From assembly GCA_002469895.1 (NCBI GenBank), contig DKOA01000043.1, forward strand, positions 53,619 to 117,618: DNA of 64,000 nt, written 5' to 3'. How positions within the stretch are numbered: position 1 is the first letter of the stretch; each line of letters starts with the position of its first letter. Source of the stretch: Opitutia bacterium UBA7374 (GTDB lineage: Bacteria > Verrucomicrobiota > Verrucomicrobiia > Opitutales > Coraliomargaritaceae). A model generated the notes under the pieces. It worked only from the letters and a program-made list of their open reading frames with translations, was not told the DNA's origin and did no database searches. Below, one piece after another: positions 36,724-45,759 of the stretch. Made by a program: the position numbers and the translations under genes.

Positions 36724-37836
36724 TTACAGCCTCTGCCCCGTCTCTGAATTAAATAAATGAGCATTCTCCAAATCTGGTTTGACGCAGAGTAATTGCCCCA
36801 CCCCAGATTGAATAATCCCCGACAAACGAACGATGAGTTTATCACCGCTCTTAGATAGCAGATGGATGTAACTTTCTGCTCCCAAGGGCTCACCCACTTC
36901 AACCTCAGCGGGAATAGCCGCAGGATCATCCTCTGTGCACAGTGCAAAATGCTCCGGCCGGATCCCTAATGTAAGTGGTACAGCTCGATTGGAGCGCGCG
37001 ATTCCTGACAATTGATCAGTTAATTTGACCCGCAATTCCTGCACACCAGAAATAACAAAATGTACCCCTGTTGCATCTTCCTCAACCACACCCTTTAAGA
37101 AATTCATCTGCGGCAAACCAATGAACCCTGCTGTAAATAAGTTGTCCGGGCTTTGGTAGATGCGGATAGGTTCGTCTACCTGCATGATCTTTCCATCTTT
37201 CATCACGCAAATCCGGTCACCCATGGTCATTGCTTCCGTCTGATCATGCGTCACATAGATCATTGTGGCATTCAGACGTGCGTGCAGCTTGGCTATCTCG
37301 GCCCGCATCTGCACACGCATCTTAGCATCCAGGTTTGAGAGCGGCTCATCAAAAAGAAAAACATCCGGCTTACGAACAATCGCACGACCGAGCGCGACCC
37401 GCTGTCGTTGTCCTCCTGAAAGGGCTTTTGGTCGGCGTCCTAGCATCTCAGTCAAACCAAGAATATCTGCTGCCTCTTGAACACGGTTTTGGATTTCCGA
37501 CTTGGGCGTCTTACGCAACTTGAGTCCGAAAGCCATATTATCAGCCACTGACATGTGAGGATACAGAGCGTAGTTTTGAAAAACCATGGCGATGCCACGG
37601 TTCTTCGGCAGCACATCATTCATCCGCCGCTCACCTATTCGAAGATCTCCGCTACTCACTTCCTCTAGTCCGGCAATCATTCGAAGAGTCGTCGATTTAC
37701 CGCAGCCCGATGGCCCGACCAGTACCATAAATTCCTTATCCCGAATCTCCAAGTCGATGCCCTTGACAGCATGAAATGAATCCTTGGATCCCGGATTATA
37801 AGTCTTGGACAAATTACTCAGCGTCACACCAGACAT
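36724..37836 (-). CDS. Sugar ABC transporter ATPase (MalK/UgpC type)
   Basis: This 370-aa ATP-binding subunit has Walker A GPSGCGKST, Q-loop VFQNYALYPHMSV, signature LSGGQRQRVALGRA, Walker B DVFLFDEPLSNLDAK and H-switch TMIYVTHDQTEAM. A C-terminal OB/TOBE regulatory domain (about 240-370) contains 'LTLGIRPEH'. It is the only ATPase in the window and the first gene of the transport operon, so it should energise the two permeases at 31416 and 33235. UgpC/MsmX-type ATPases often serve several transporters. The start is the ATG at 37836, facing the AT-rich upstream gap. Confidence 0.93.
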   Translation of the reverse strand: MSGVTLSNLSKTYNPGSKDSFHAVKGIDLEIRDKEFMVLVGPSGCGKSTTLRMIAGLEEVSSGDLRIGERRMNDVLPKNRGIAMVFQNYALYPHMSVADNMAFGLKLRKTPKSEIQNRVQEAADILGLTEMLGRRPKALSGGQRQRVALGRAIVRKPDVFLFDEPLSNLDAKMRVQMRAEIAKLHARLNATMIYVTHDQTEAMTMGDRICVMKDGKIMQVDEPIRIYQSPDNLFTAGFIGLPQMNFLKGVVEEDATGVHFVISGVQELRVKLTDQLSGIARSNRAVPLTLGIRPEHFALCTEDDPAAIPAEVEVGEPLGAESYIHLLSKSGDKLIVRLSGIIQSGVGQLLCVKPDLENAHLFNSETGQRL

Positions 37837-38687
37837 AATAAAAAAACAAAATTCAATTTTGAACAGTACAAGGGGAAGAACTAAGCAAAATCTCTAAGAG
37901 AAAAGGCTGATAAGGGGTGATGGATTAATTGAGGTTAAAAAGACAACATCCAATGACTGAATGTGACATAATTTAAGTAGCATTGAATATTGTCCGCCTG
38001 TCAAGTTACATCAAACAAATGACTCATGCAAAAAAACAAAAAAACGGCTTCTATCCTCTATAATATCAAAGAATTTGCCACCTTTGGCTGGTCATCTTGC
38101 TGAGATAAAAAGACTCTCACTTGTTAAAATAGAAATTCATGTAAAACTAAAAGTGACGTATATATACATAAAACAGTCGTAGGCTGACATTCTGCAAAAC
38201 AACTGTGGTAGACTTCGGAATGATCTCGGTCAGGGCTAGTCCAATTGATCACAAGCTGATCCACCGATCCGTTTGGTCAGCGAAAGAGGAAATGAATGCA
38301 GATTTTTCTTTGGATTACCTCCCCGCTTAGAAACGATTTCATCGAAGAATTCCTTAAAAAAACAGGGTCCAGACATGCCGATATAGCCCATTTTTCAGTC
38401 GAAGGGCCTCCCGCATTTACTCTCTCATCTAAACCAACGATATAGCATACATATCTAAATACACCTTGCTAACAGGCGCTTATTTCATCGAAGTCATGAA
38501 GTTCGCACACAAATCAAAAATGTTTGCTGAATTGTGGACGTACTACGCAGGCTTGTTACCGAGAAGAATCAATAGCAGAATGTACGTTCATGATACGGCC
38601 TGCTGCTGTGAAGAACCCCCAATTAAATCCGCCCCGGCTATGCCTTTATTAAAAAGCTTATTCCTCTTGGGTGAAAATTTCTCGCTT
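37837..38687. other. Long AT-rich divergent intergenic region
   Basis: No convincing gene is seen in about 850 bp between the ABC ATPase (minus) and the sulfatase (plus). On the minus strand a perfect TTGACA lies at 38004-37999 with a weak TACTTA at 37979-37974, a 19-bp spacing, which is a possible promoter for the transport operon. On the plus strand TATAAT occurs at 38059-38064 without a good -35. A 10-bp palindrome GTATATATAC is at 38158-38167, preceded by ATGTAAA at 38139. A 51-codon minus-strand frame at 38236-38391 is unremarkable. The size fits a regulatory region or a decayed gene. Confidence 0.4.
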
Positions 38688-40079
38688 ATGTCCTTAAGAT
38701 GTTTGCTCCTTTTTTGGCCGCTAGGGGTCGTCTTAGCCGCGCCTAACATTCTTTATATTAATGCCGACGATATGGGCATAATGGATGTAGGCTACCAGCA
38801 GACAAAATTTCGTACACCGCATATCGACCGTTTAGCAGCCAACGGTTTGGTCTTTGAAAATGGCTATGTGCCTGCGGCCAATTGCGCCCCCAGTCGCGCC
38901 TGTGTGCACAGTGGGCAGTGGGGGCCAAGACATGGAGTCTATACCGTGAACAGCGCCTCACGAGGAAAGCCGGAGTATCGGAAAATCATTCCCACAGAGA
39001 ACCGATTCTATTTACCGACTGAAGTAGTGACCTTGGCAGAAGCGCTTCAAGCCGGCGGTTACCGCACCATTCATTTGGGCAAATACCATATTGGACACGA
39101 CCCGCTAAAAGAGGGATTTGAAGTCAACATTGGCGGTGATCATACTGGTGGACCGCGAGGAAACTACTATTCGCCATGGATAAAAGGCTCGATGCAACCG
39201 TGGTCGGATACGGTACCTCCGAAGACACATCGCATCGATATTTTTACCGCCGAGACAAAGCGCTTCATTGAAGCGTATCGGGACGAGCCGATGTTTATCC
39301 ACTTCTCGCCTTACCTCGTGCACGGCCCGATCACGGCAGTGCCCGAGTATCTGCAACACTATAAAAATACCGGATTAAATGCCGCCTATGCATCGATGGT
39401 AGAAAAACTGGATGAAGCGATTGGCATTGTCTTAGATGCTTTGGATACAAACGGCCTAATCGAAAAGACATTGATTGTCTTTTGCTCGGATAATGGGGGA
39501 ATCGCGGCAATAAACCGACAAGCGCCCTGGAGAGCGGGCAAAGGATCATACTATGAAGGTGGCATACGCGTCCCTTTCATCATGCACTGGCCTGAGACGA
39601 TCCAACCGGGCCGAAACAAGGAATTGGTCAACGCACTCGATTTCTACCCGACCTTTCTGGAGGTTGCCGGACTGGATCGATCACTGGATCTGGACGGGGT
39701 CAGCTTGCTGCCCTTGCTGACCGGCGCAGACGACTGGGAGCCGGTACCTCAATTCTGGCATTTTCCAGTGTATTTGCAGGCCTACGCAGGCAAAAAAGAT
39801 GAAGCACGGGATCCTCTTTTTCGTACACGACCCGGCTCGGCTGTGCGCATCCAAGAATGGAAGCTGCACGAGTATTTCGAAGATGGGGCAATCGAGCTCT
39901 ACAACCTGTCTAAAGACCCGGGAGAAAGCCACAACCTAGCCGTTGAATTGCCGGAAAAAGCAGCCGAGCTAAAACATATTCTGGACGCTTGGCGTCAGCG
40001 TGTGGGAGCACCAATACCCAGTACCCCGAATCCACGCTACGATGCGACTGCGGAAGCGGAGGCAATCTCAAAGTTATGA
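38688..40079 (+). CDS. Exported sulfatase (CAPSR)
   Basis: The ATG at 38688 is chosen because it opens a signal peptide (MSLRCLLLFWPLGVVLA) leading straight into APNILYINADDMG. The frame remains open upstream to 38466, and ATG 38640 is possible. The protein is 463 aa. The formylglycine motif is C66-A-P-S-R. Further motifs are HLGKYHIGHDP, YLVHGPITAVPEYLQHY, FCSDNGGIAAINR and YYEGGIRVPFIMHWP. It is an S1-type enzyme, probably periplasmic. It is the first plus-strand gene after the long intergenic region and is followed 130 bp later by the PhoD-like gene, so the two may be co-transcribed. Confidence 0.9.
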   Translation: MSLRCLLLFWPLGVVLAAPNILYINADDMGIMDVGYQQTKFRTPHIDRLAANGLVFENGYVPAANCAPSRACVHSGQWGPRHGVYTVNSASRGKPEYRKIIPTENRFYLPTEVVTLAEALQAGGYRTIHLGKYHIGHDPLKEGFEVNIGGDHTGGPRGNYYSPWIKGSMQPWSDTVPPKTHRIDIFTAETKRFIEAYRDEPMFIHFSPYLVHGPITAVPEYLQHYKNTGLNAAYASMVEKLDEAIGIVLDALDTNGLIEKTLIVFCSDNGGIAAINRQAPWRAGKGSYYEGGIRVPFIMHWPETIQPGRNKELVNALDFYPTFLEVAGLDRSLDLDGVSLLPLLTGADDWEPVPQFWHFPVYLQAYAGKKDEARDPLFRTRPGSAVRIQEWKLHEYFEDGAIELYNLSKDPGESHNLAVELPEKAAELKHILDAWRQRVGAPIPSTPNPRYDATAEAEAISKL

Positions 40080-40209
40080 AACAAGATCGCCCATCTACAT
40101 ATTTCCAGCGTGTATAATTCCTCAAGACCGACCGGATAACAGAAAAGAGTCCTCCTCAGAATTGCCACCCGCGCATCGGTCTATACTAATTTTCCCAATA
40201 AAATCATTA

Positions 40210-42084
40210 ATGAAACCCAGAATCGCAATGTTACCCCGTCTCATTCTGCTAATGAGCGCCCTGCTCCTATCCTCGCTATCGGCAACTGTCGATTATTACG
40301 CGCCCCATCCGTTTGGGACTGCGGATTCGCTTGCCTTGGGCGCGGATGAAGTAACAAGCGGTCAGTGGTGGATTTCCCCGCAAGATGAGCCGGCTCGGGA
40401 AAAAGGTTTTCGCAAATGGATCTGTTCACGTCCACGCGAAGATGTACTGGCTTTCGCCCTCTATACCCAGCACGCGGGAGTCCTTAAACTGACCGCCCAG
40501 TGCTTTCCTCTCTATCCGAAAGAGCCCAAACAAGCCGTACTCGAACTCTTTCAAAATGGAGAATGGCAGCCCGTTCAGGAACGCTCCGTTGTTTATCCCG
40601 GCTGGTCACTCCACTTTCGCTTGGATGACTGGGACTCTTCCGTAGATGTGCCCTACCGTGTGCGCTTGGGCAAGCTCTCCACTTTTACCGGTCTCATCCG
40701 CAAGGATCCAGTGGAGAAGGAGTCGATCGTTCTGGCATCGATGTCCTGTAATTCCCCCAGTGATTCGACACGATACAAACGGAGCCAACTGGTAGAGAAC
40801 CTGATCCGACATGATCCTGATCTGCTCTTTTTCGCTGGCGATCAAAACTACATCCATGATGAGCCAACCTACGGTTGGTTACTCTTTGGAGTGCAATTTA
40901 GCGATGTGATGAAAGATCGTCCAACCATATGCATAACTGATGATCATGATGTCGGGCATCCCAACTTGTGGGGAGAAAGCGGAAAAAAGTGCTCCGACAA
41001 GGACTTTCACGGAGGCTACCTCTACCCGGCCAGCTTCGTCAATATGGTCCAGCGACAACAGAGTTGGAGCCTACCCGATGCCTTTGATCCAACACCGGTT
41101 CAACAGGGCATTACAGTTTACTACACCGATCTGACCTTGGGTCGAATCAGCTTTGCTATCCTCGAAGACCGAAAGTTTAAATCAACCTGGCATCCCAATG
41201 CGGATGCTCCGGGTAAGATCCTGCTAGGTGACCGCCAATATGCTTTCCTTGATAGCTGGTCACGTGATTGGACTGGCGCTGACCTGAAAGTCGTCCTCTC
41301 GCAATCGCCCTTTGTCGCCCACGCAAGCTATTCAGGGCAGACTTCCCGGCGGATCGTCAAAGACCATGATACGAACGGCTGGCCAGTCGGTGGGCGCAAC
41401 AAAGCGGTTCGCGCACTACGCCGGGTGCGGGCCACCCATATTTGTGGTGATCAACACCTTGGCGCAGTTGTTCAGCACGGCATCGACGGCTTTCGTGATG
41501 GCCCCTACAGCTTTACCAGTCCCGCCTTGGTCAACACCATCTGGGGACGCTGGTGGTGGCCGGAAGATGAGCAACCCGGCACGGGCGATCAGATTGCCAG
41601 TGCGCTGACCTGGGTGGGCGACTACCGTGATAATTTCGGAAACCCCTTTACTATGATTGCCTATGCCAATGCTGAGCATCTGGACAACAAGGAGCTCCGG
41701 GCCCAACAAGCACGGACGAATCGTGCCGATGGCTACAGTCTGATCCGTTTTACTGCGGCAACCGGAGAAACTACCTTTGAATGTTGGCCCCGCTTTGCCG
41801 ACCTCGATCAAGGTAATGCGGCACAATTCAAGGGATGGCCGATCACCTTTAATGCGAAAGAAAACGATGGTCGTGCGCCCTATGCCTACCTGCCGGCAGT
41901 ACAACTTCCGATAAGCAATGCTGTAGTTGAGGTGATGAATGAAGATACCGGCGAACTGGTCTACTGCTATCGCCTGAAGAGCGACCGCTTTAAAGCGCCG
42001 GTATTCGGCAAAGGCTGCTACACATTGCGCGCCGGTCTGGATGCTCCCAAAGCCGTTCTACTGAGTCGCATCCTCATTAAATAA
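40210..42084 (+). CDS. PhoD-like metallophosphoesterase, exported
   Basis: The ATG at 40210 gives 624 aa with an N-terminal signal peptide (PRLILLMSALLLSSLSA). The longer frame from 40000 overlaps the sulfatase and is rejected. Metallophosphoesterase motifs of the PhoD family appear as 'FFAGDQNYIHDEPTYG', 'CITDDHDVGHPNLWG' and a later CGDQHLGAVV. PhoD enzymes are Ca/Fe-dependent phosphodiesterases. Relatives in sulfatase-rich bacteria may act on phosphate or sulfate esters of sugars, so specificity is uncertain. A beta-rich N-terminal domain (about 25-190) precedes the catalytic part. It lies between sulfatase genes in a polysaccharide-degrading cluster. Confidence 0.8.
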   Translation: MKPRIAMLPRLILLMSALLLSSLSATVDYYAPHPFGTADSLALGADEVTSGQWWISPQDEPAREKGFRKWICSRPREDVLAFALYTQHAGVLKLTAQCFPLYPKEPKQAVLELFQNGEWQPVQERSVVYPGWSLHFRLDDWDSSVDVPYRVRLGKLSTFTGLIRKDPVEKESIVLASMSCNSPSDSTRYKRSQLVENLIRHDPDLLFFAGDQNYIHDEPTYGWLLFGVQFSDVMKDRPTICITDDHDVGHPNLWGESGKKCSDKDFHGGYLYPASFVNMVQRQQSWSLPDAFDPTPVQQGITVYYTDLTLGRISFAILEDRKFKSTWHPNADAPGKILLGDRQYAFLDSWSRDWTGADLKVVLSQSPFVAHASYSGQTSRRIVKDHDTNGWPVGGRNKAVRALRRVRATHICGDQHLGAVVQHGIDGFRDGPYSFTSPALVNTIWGRWWWPEDEQPGTGDQIASALTWVGDYRDNFGNPFTMIAYANAEHLDNKELRAQQARTNRADGYSLIRFTAATGETTFECWPRFADLDQGNAAQFKGWPITFNAKENDGRAPYAYLPAVQLPISNAVVEVMNEDTGELVYCYRLKSDRFKAPVFGKGCYTLRAGLDAPKAVLLSRILIK

Positions 42085-42106
42085 AGCCGCTACCGCTTGC
42101 GTGCTA

Positions 42107-42122
42107 GCCATCAAGTGATGGC
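42107..42122. terminator. Weak hairpin between convergent genes
   Basis: GCCATC and GATGGC form a perfect 6-bp stem with a 4-nt AAGT loop in the 90-bp space between the ends of the PhoD-like gene and the convergent sulfatase. There is no T-run on either side, so intrinsic termination is doubtful. Confidence 0.25.
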
Positions 42123-42174
42123 AAGACCGCGCAAATAAGCCGTCCTCAAACAGCGATCGGGTTTGATCATTACC

Positions 42175-43791
42175 TCAAAGGTTGCGCTGACCTTGCTGAC
42201 GCGCCACAGCCGGCGCAAGACGTCTGTCCAGCTCTTTGCGCATTGCCGCGATGACGGTTTTGTAGTCCGGATCCTCGGCAAGGTTTTTCCATTCATTTGG
42301 ATCTTTCCTGTGGTCATAAAGCTCCTCAAATTTTCCGCCTTTAGGCTTATGATAGCGTATATAACGAAAATCTCTGGAACGCAGTGATAGGTGCTGCTTA
42401 TTAATCGCTTTGGTCACCCAACTGGAACGGATAGACAAAGCACAGTTTGGCCCATCCCAGGTCCCGCCATCCGGTTGTTCCAGAAACGGCTTCACGCTAA
42501 AACCATCAATTGGCGCACCCTTCTCACTGATCTGCGTTTCTCCTTGCCAACTGCAAAAGTCGATAATTGAGGGGAAGAGGTCGACCAGTGCAATGGGATG
42601 CGCTACTCTAGATCCCGCTTGATGTTCATAATCGGGATGACGAACAATAAAGGGCACGCGCGTGCTTTCCTCCCACAGGCTGTACTTAAATAGAAAATCC
42701 TTTTCTCCCATGTGATATCCGTGGTCGCTGGTCAGCACTACTATGGTGTTGTCCCGGAATCGACTTCGGTCAAGTGCCTCCATCACCTTACCGACCATCT
42801 CATCAGCAAAAGTAACCGAAGCGAGGTATGCCTGTACGTAGTGTCGGAGTGCCTTGTCAGGATCTCCCCCATAGGCATCTAATAAGGTAGCATACATGCG
42901 ACGACCGCGGGAATCAGTACCGTCTTCTAAATAAGTATCTGTCCGGTCTCCCTCTCGGATTACCGGCAGTTGCAGGGTCTCCAGAGGATACATATCGAAG
43001 TACTTTTGAGGGACTACCAGAGGCGTATGGGGTCGCATAAATCCGACAGTCATAAAAAAGGGATCTGTCTTATCCCCAGTTTCCAAACGACGAATCTTCT
43101 CTACAGCCCACTGGGCACTACGCTCGTCCGGCATCGCATCCCGATCGGTTTCATCAACATAATGAAAAGGGGTTTTATTGGCTAGATTATACCAGCCCGT
43201 ATAACCGGGACCAGCCTCTGAAGCAGGAACATCCGGCACCTTAGTAAGCGATATAAAAGTACCATCAAGCACGCCGAAATAACTAAAATCGCCGGGTACA
43301 TCCGGATGCAGCGTGATCTTTTTACCATTAAAGGCAAAAGGCCCGTATTCCGGAGCAATCCCGTTGTCATCCCAGAGGTTGCGCCGGGGGGTATGAAAAA
43401 CTTTACCCGTAGTGAATGTCTGGTATCCGTTCTCACGCGCATATTGCGGCATGGTCTTGCAATGCATCAGGGTCTCATTCTTACGGATGTTTTCAAATCC
43501 GTAAAAGCGTGAAGTTGTCGGGCAGATACCTGTCATGAAACTACCACGAGAAGGAATACAAACCGCCGCATTACTATGCGCGTTGATAAAAGCGACCCCC
43601 TGGTCGGCCAGAGAATCGATATTCGGCGTTTTGGCCTGTGGGTGCCCTCCCATGTGCCCGACAAAGTCATTTAAATCATCGAGCACTACCAGCAGTATGT
43701 TGGGCCGCTGCACCTCTGCCATAGACAGATTGAAGACACACAAAAACAATAGCTGCAGAAAAAGAGAGGCGCCTGACTTGGGTAATTTCAT
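42175..43791 (-). CDS. Exported iduronate-2-sulfatase-like sulfatase (CIPSR)
   Basis: This 538-aa enzyme has a signal peptide (residues 1-25). It opens with RPNILLVVLDDLNDFVG, the DDLND form typical of iduronate-2-sulfatase-like (S1_7-like) enzymes. The formylglycine motif is C78-I-P-S-R. Other motifs are FTTGKVFH, MTVGFMRPHTPLVVPQKYFD, LTSDHGYHMGEKDF and WEESTRVPFIVRHP. The C-terminus has the usual LYDHRKDPNEWKNLA. It is probably periplasmic and releases a 2-O-type sulfate from a uronic acid or galactose unit. It lies 26 bp downstream of the agarase-like gene, which suggests co-transcription. Confidence 0.9.
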   Translation of the reverse strand: MKLPKSGASLFLQLLFLCVFNLSMAEVQRPNILLVVLDDLNDFVGHMGGHPQAKTPNIDSLADQGVAFINAHSNAAVCIPSRGSFMTGICPTTSRFYGFENIRKNETLMHCKTMPQYARENGYQTFTTGKVFHTPRRNLWDDNGIAPEYGPFAFNGKKITLHPDVPGDFSYFGVLDGTFISLTKVPDVPASEAGPGYTGWYNLANKTPFHYVDETDRDAMPDERSAQWAVEKIRRLETGDKTDPFFMTVGFMRPHTPLVVPQKYFDMYPLETLQLPVIREGDRTDTYLEDGTDSRGRRMYATLLDAYGGDPDKALRHYVQAYLASVTFADEMVGKVMEALDRSRFRDNTIVVLTSDHGYHMGEKDFLFKYSLWEESTRVPFIVRHPDYEHQAGSRVAHPIALVDLFPSIIDFCSWQGETQISEKGAPIDGFSVKPFLEQPDGGTWDGPNCALSIRSSWVTKAINKQHLSLRSRDFRYIRYHKPKGGKFEELYDHRKDPNEWKNLAEDPDYKTVIAAMRKELDRRLAPAVARQQGQRNL

Positions 43792-43817
43792 AAGATTATT
43801 TCTTTTTTAAATGATAA

Positions 43818-45731
43818 CTAGCGGACAAGCGCCTCCTGATTAGTGGCTTCAACGGTACCGAAATGAATCGGATAAATACGGCGGTGCGTATCGCGAGCAA
43901 AACGTATCATATCAGGAAACGGGATATCCTGTTGATCGAGGAATCCAAATCCAAAATTCTCACCATCAAACCGCCCCGTTACCGGCTGCTCAAAGTACTG
44001 AAAGTAATGCGCGCCGACCAACATTGGCAAAGCCGCTGCATGCTCTGCATAGTATTTATAGGCCACACCGCGCTCCCGCTGGTTCTTGACAGAGACCAAA
44101 GCCGGAGCAAATCCACGATCTACCGTACCGAAGTGAAATTCTCCAATAATTACGGGTAAGCCGGTTAAATTATGAACGTGCCGAACACGCTCCTCATCCG
44201 GCCGGAATGAATAGAAATTAATGCTAAAGACATCAAATACATCATTCGCCCGAACCACCGCATCCGGAGCACGGCCACCTGCCCAGCGTATACCCAGAAC
44301 CAGATGATTCGGGTCCGCCTTACGAATAGCCTCCGTCACCTTTTTAAAATAAGTCCGTGCCAAGCCCTCAACCAATTGTTCCCGACTGTTTTCTGTATCA
44401 CCATGCTCTTTCAGAAAGTCATTCACATAGGCCTGTGTCGCCGTCGGCTCGGGGTCATCAATAATTTGATCAATGAAATTTCTGTGCGGCCAGCGTTCCT
44501 CGTTTCCCGTAAAATAACCAATTAACATGGGTTCATCCTTGTAGGGCGCGCATTGAGCCTCTGCCTCAGCGGCGATGCGCTGCTCAAAAGCTTGAGAAAA
44601 CACATCGGGAAAACGATGCCAATTTTTCCCCGACTGGTTCATCTTCAGCGCAATGACAAAGGGTATCGCCGGGGCTTTCCACATGGCCGCATCCGACCAG
44701 TTGGCCACTGTATTAAAGCCCCAGCTGCGCAGGCGCTCGTTTTGTTTCTCCTTCCAATTTTCGACATAGTCCTTTTCCCCATACCGCAAACGGGCGTTCC
44801 TACGGTAAAAGTCCGTTCTTTTCAGGGTATCCCGCGGCAAATTGCTGAACAGTTTTTCCCGTCCTGCCACCCGGGTTTTACTTTCGTGCCGCACACAGTC
44901 CATCCCTACGGAGTAGAAAAGGTAACCATCCGGATCCACCAACCACCAACGCCCGTCCACTTCTGTAGTTCTAAAAAAGCCGGTTGCCGGTAAGCGTGCT
45001 TCTTTCCAACCGCCATAGCGGGAAAACCCAAATTCCGGAGAATCCAATAATTGAGCATCTTCCTGCGCCCACGCCCGTTTCAGTTGCTTGACCGAGGAAA
45101 TTTTGCCCGGCCAATCGAGAGAGATCCACTGACCAAATTGATCGACAAACGGACCGTCTGCTAAAATCGCGTCTTTCACGATTCCGTCGTGTAAAGCCGG
45201 GTTACGCAGATGCACGGTCATATCGACATTCGGCTTCGAATCGATTTCCAGAGCAACCACTTCACTCAGGTCTATATGATTCCTCCAGTTGGACAGCCAG
45301 TAGCCCTTGAATTGGCTATGATTGGTGTACTTGTGACGCATAGTTTCACCGGAAATCGCCACACGCACAGGAACATCCACAAACGGGTGGATCGCATAGG
45401 AAAACTTTTCTTTATTCGCCGTAACCAGACGTATACTAAAGGCCACAGTTGATGTGCTCTCCACTTCCAGAGTAAAAGTGCCGACCGCACTCCAATCAGC
45501 AGCCTCTGGAGGCATCGGAAGCACAATCGTGTGCAGTTCATCGGTTGCCGGAAAATGAATCGTCACCGAGGCCCCGTCTTGCCCGGGCTGCAAGTCAGCT
45601 CCTTTGATCACGGCTCTGGCCAAATTGTCCGCATTGAATATTTCGCCCAGCGGGTTGGCCCCGGTGTTGGCATTGACCATAGAACAACCGAAGAACAAAA
45701 GAAATAAAAGGACTGGAATTAGTTGGCGCAT
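43818..45731 (-). CDS. Agarase-like clan GH-A glycoside hydrolase, probable lipoprotein
   Basis: The ATG at 45731 gives 637 aa beginning MRQLIPVLLFLLFFGC, a lipobox-like signal with Cys16. An N-terminal beta-sandwich (about 25-185) precedes a TIM barrel that resembles GH50 beta-agarases: GFFRTTEVDGRWWLVDPDG, FYSVGMDCVR, RLRSWGFNTVANWSD. The acid/base candidate is E411 in YFTGNEERW and the nucleophile candidate is E531 in VIIGEFHFG. GH50 enzymes cleave agar-type galactans, but other clan-A families share these motifs, so agar as substrate is an inference. It lies between two iduronate-2-sulfatase-like genes, 28 bp and 26 bp away, so one minus-strand operon for a sulfated galactan is plausible. 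Confidence 0.75.
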   Translation of the reverse strand: MRQLIPVLLFLLFFGCSMVNANTGANPLGEIFNADNLARAVIKGADLQPGQDGASVTIHFPATDELHTIVLPMPPEAADWSAVGTFTLEVESTSTVAFSIRLVTANKEKFSYAIHPFVDVPVRVAISGETMRHKYTNHSQFKGYWLSNWRNHIDLSEVVALEIDSKPNVDMTVHLRNPALHDGIVKDAILADGPFVDQFGQWISLDWPGKISSVKQLKRAWAQEDAQLLDSPEFGFSRYGGWKEARLPATGFFRTTEVDGRWWLVDPDGYLFYSVGMDCVRHESKTRVAGREKLFSNLPRDTLKRTDFYRRNARLRYGEKDYVENWKEKQNERLRSWGFNTVANWSDAAMWKAPAIPFVIALKMNQSGKNWHRFPDVFSQAFEQRIAAEAEAQCAPYKDEPMLIGYFTGNEERWPHRNFIDQIIDDPEPTATQAYVNDFLKEHGDTENSREQLVEGLARTYFKKVTEAIRKADPNHLVLGIRWAGGRAPDAVVRANDVFDVFSINFYSFRPDEERVRHVHNLTGLPVIIGEFHFGTVDRGFAPALVSVKNQRERGVAYKYYAEHAAALPMLVGAHYFQYFEQPVTGRFDGENFGFGFLDQQDIPFPDMIRFARDTHRRIYPIHFGTVEATNQEALVR

Positions 45732-45759
45732 CAATTCAACAGAGGAAATTAAGTCCGTT

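Noticed and set aside
38236..38391. 51-codon minus-strand frame with a faint AraC-helix-like stretch
   Set aside because: Too short, no ribosome-binding site, stop codon just upstream and no convincing family match.
40000..40209. 70-residue N-terminal extension of the PhoD-like protein
   Set aside because: It overlaps the sulfatase end, reads unlike protein and would bury the signal peptide starting at 40210.
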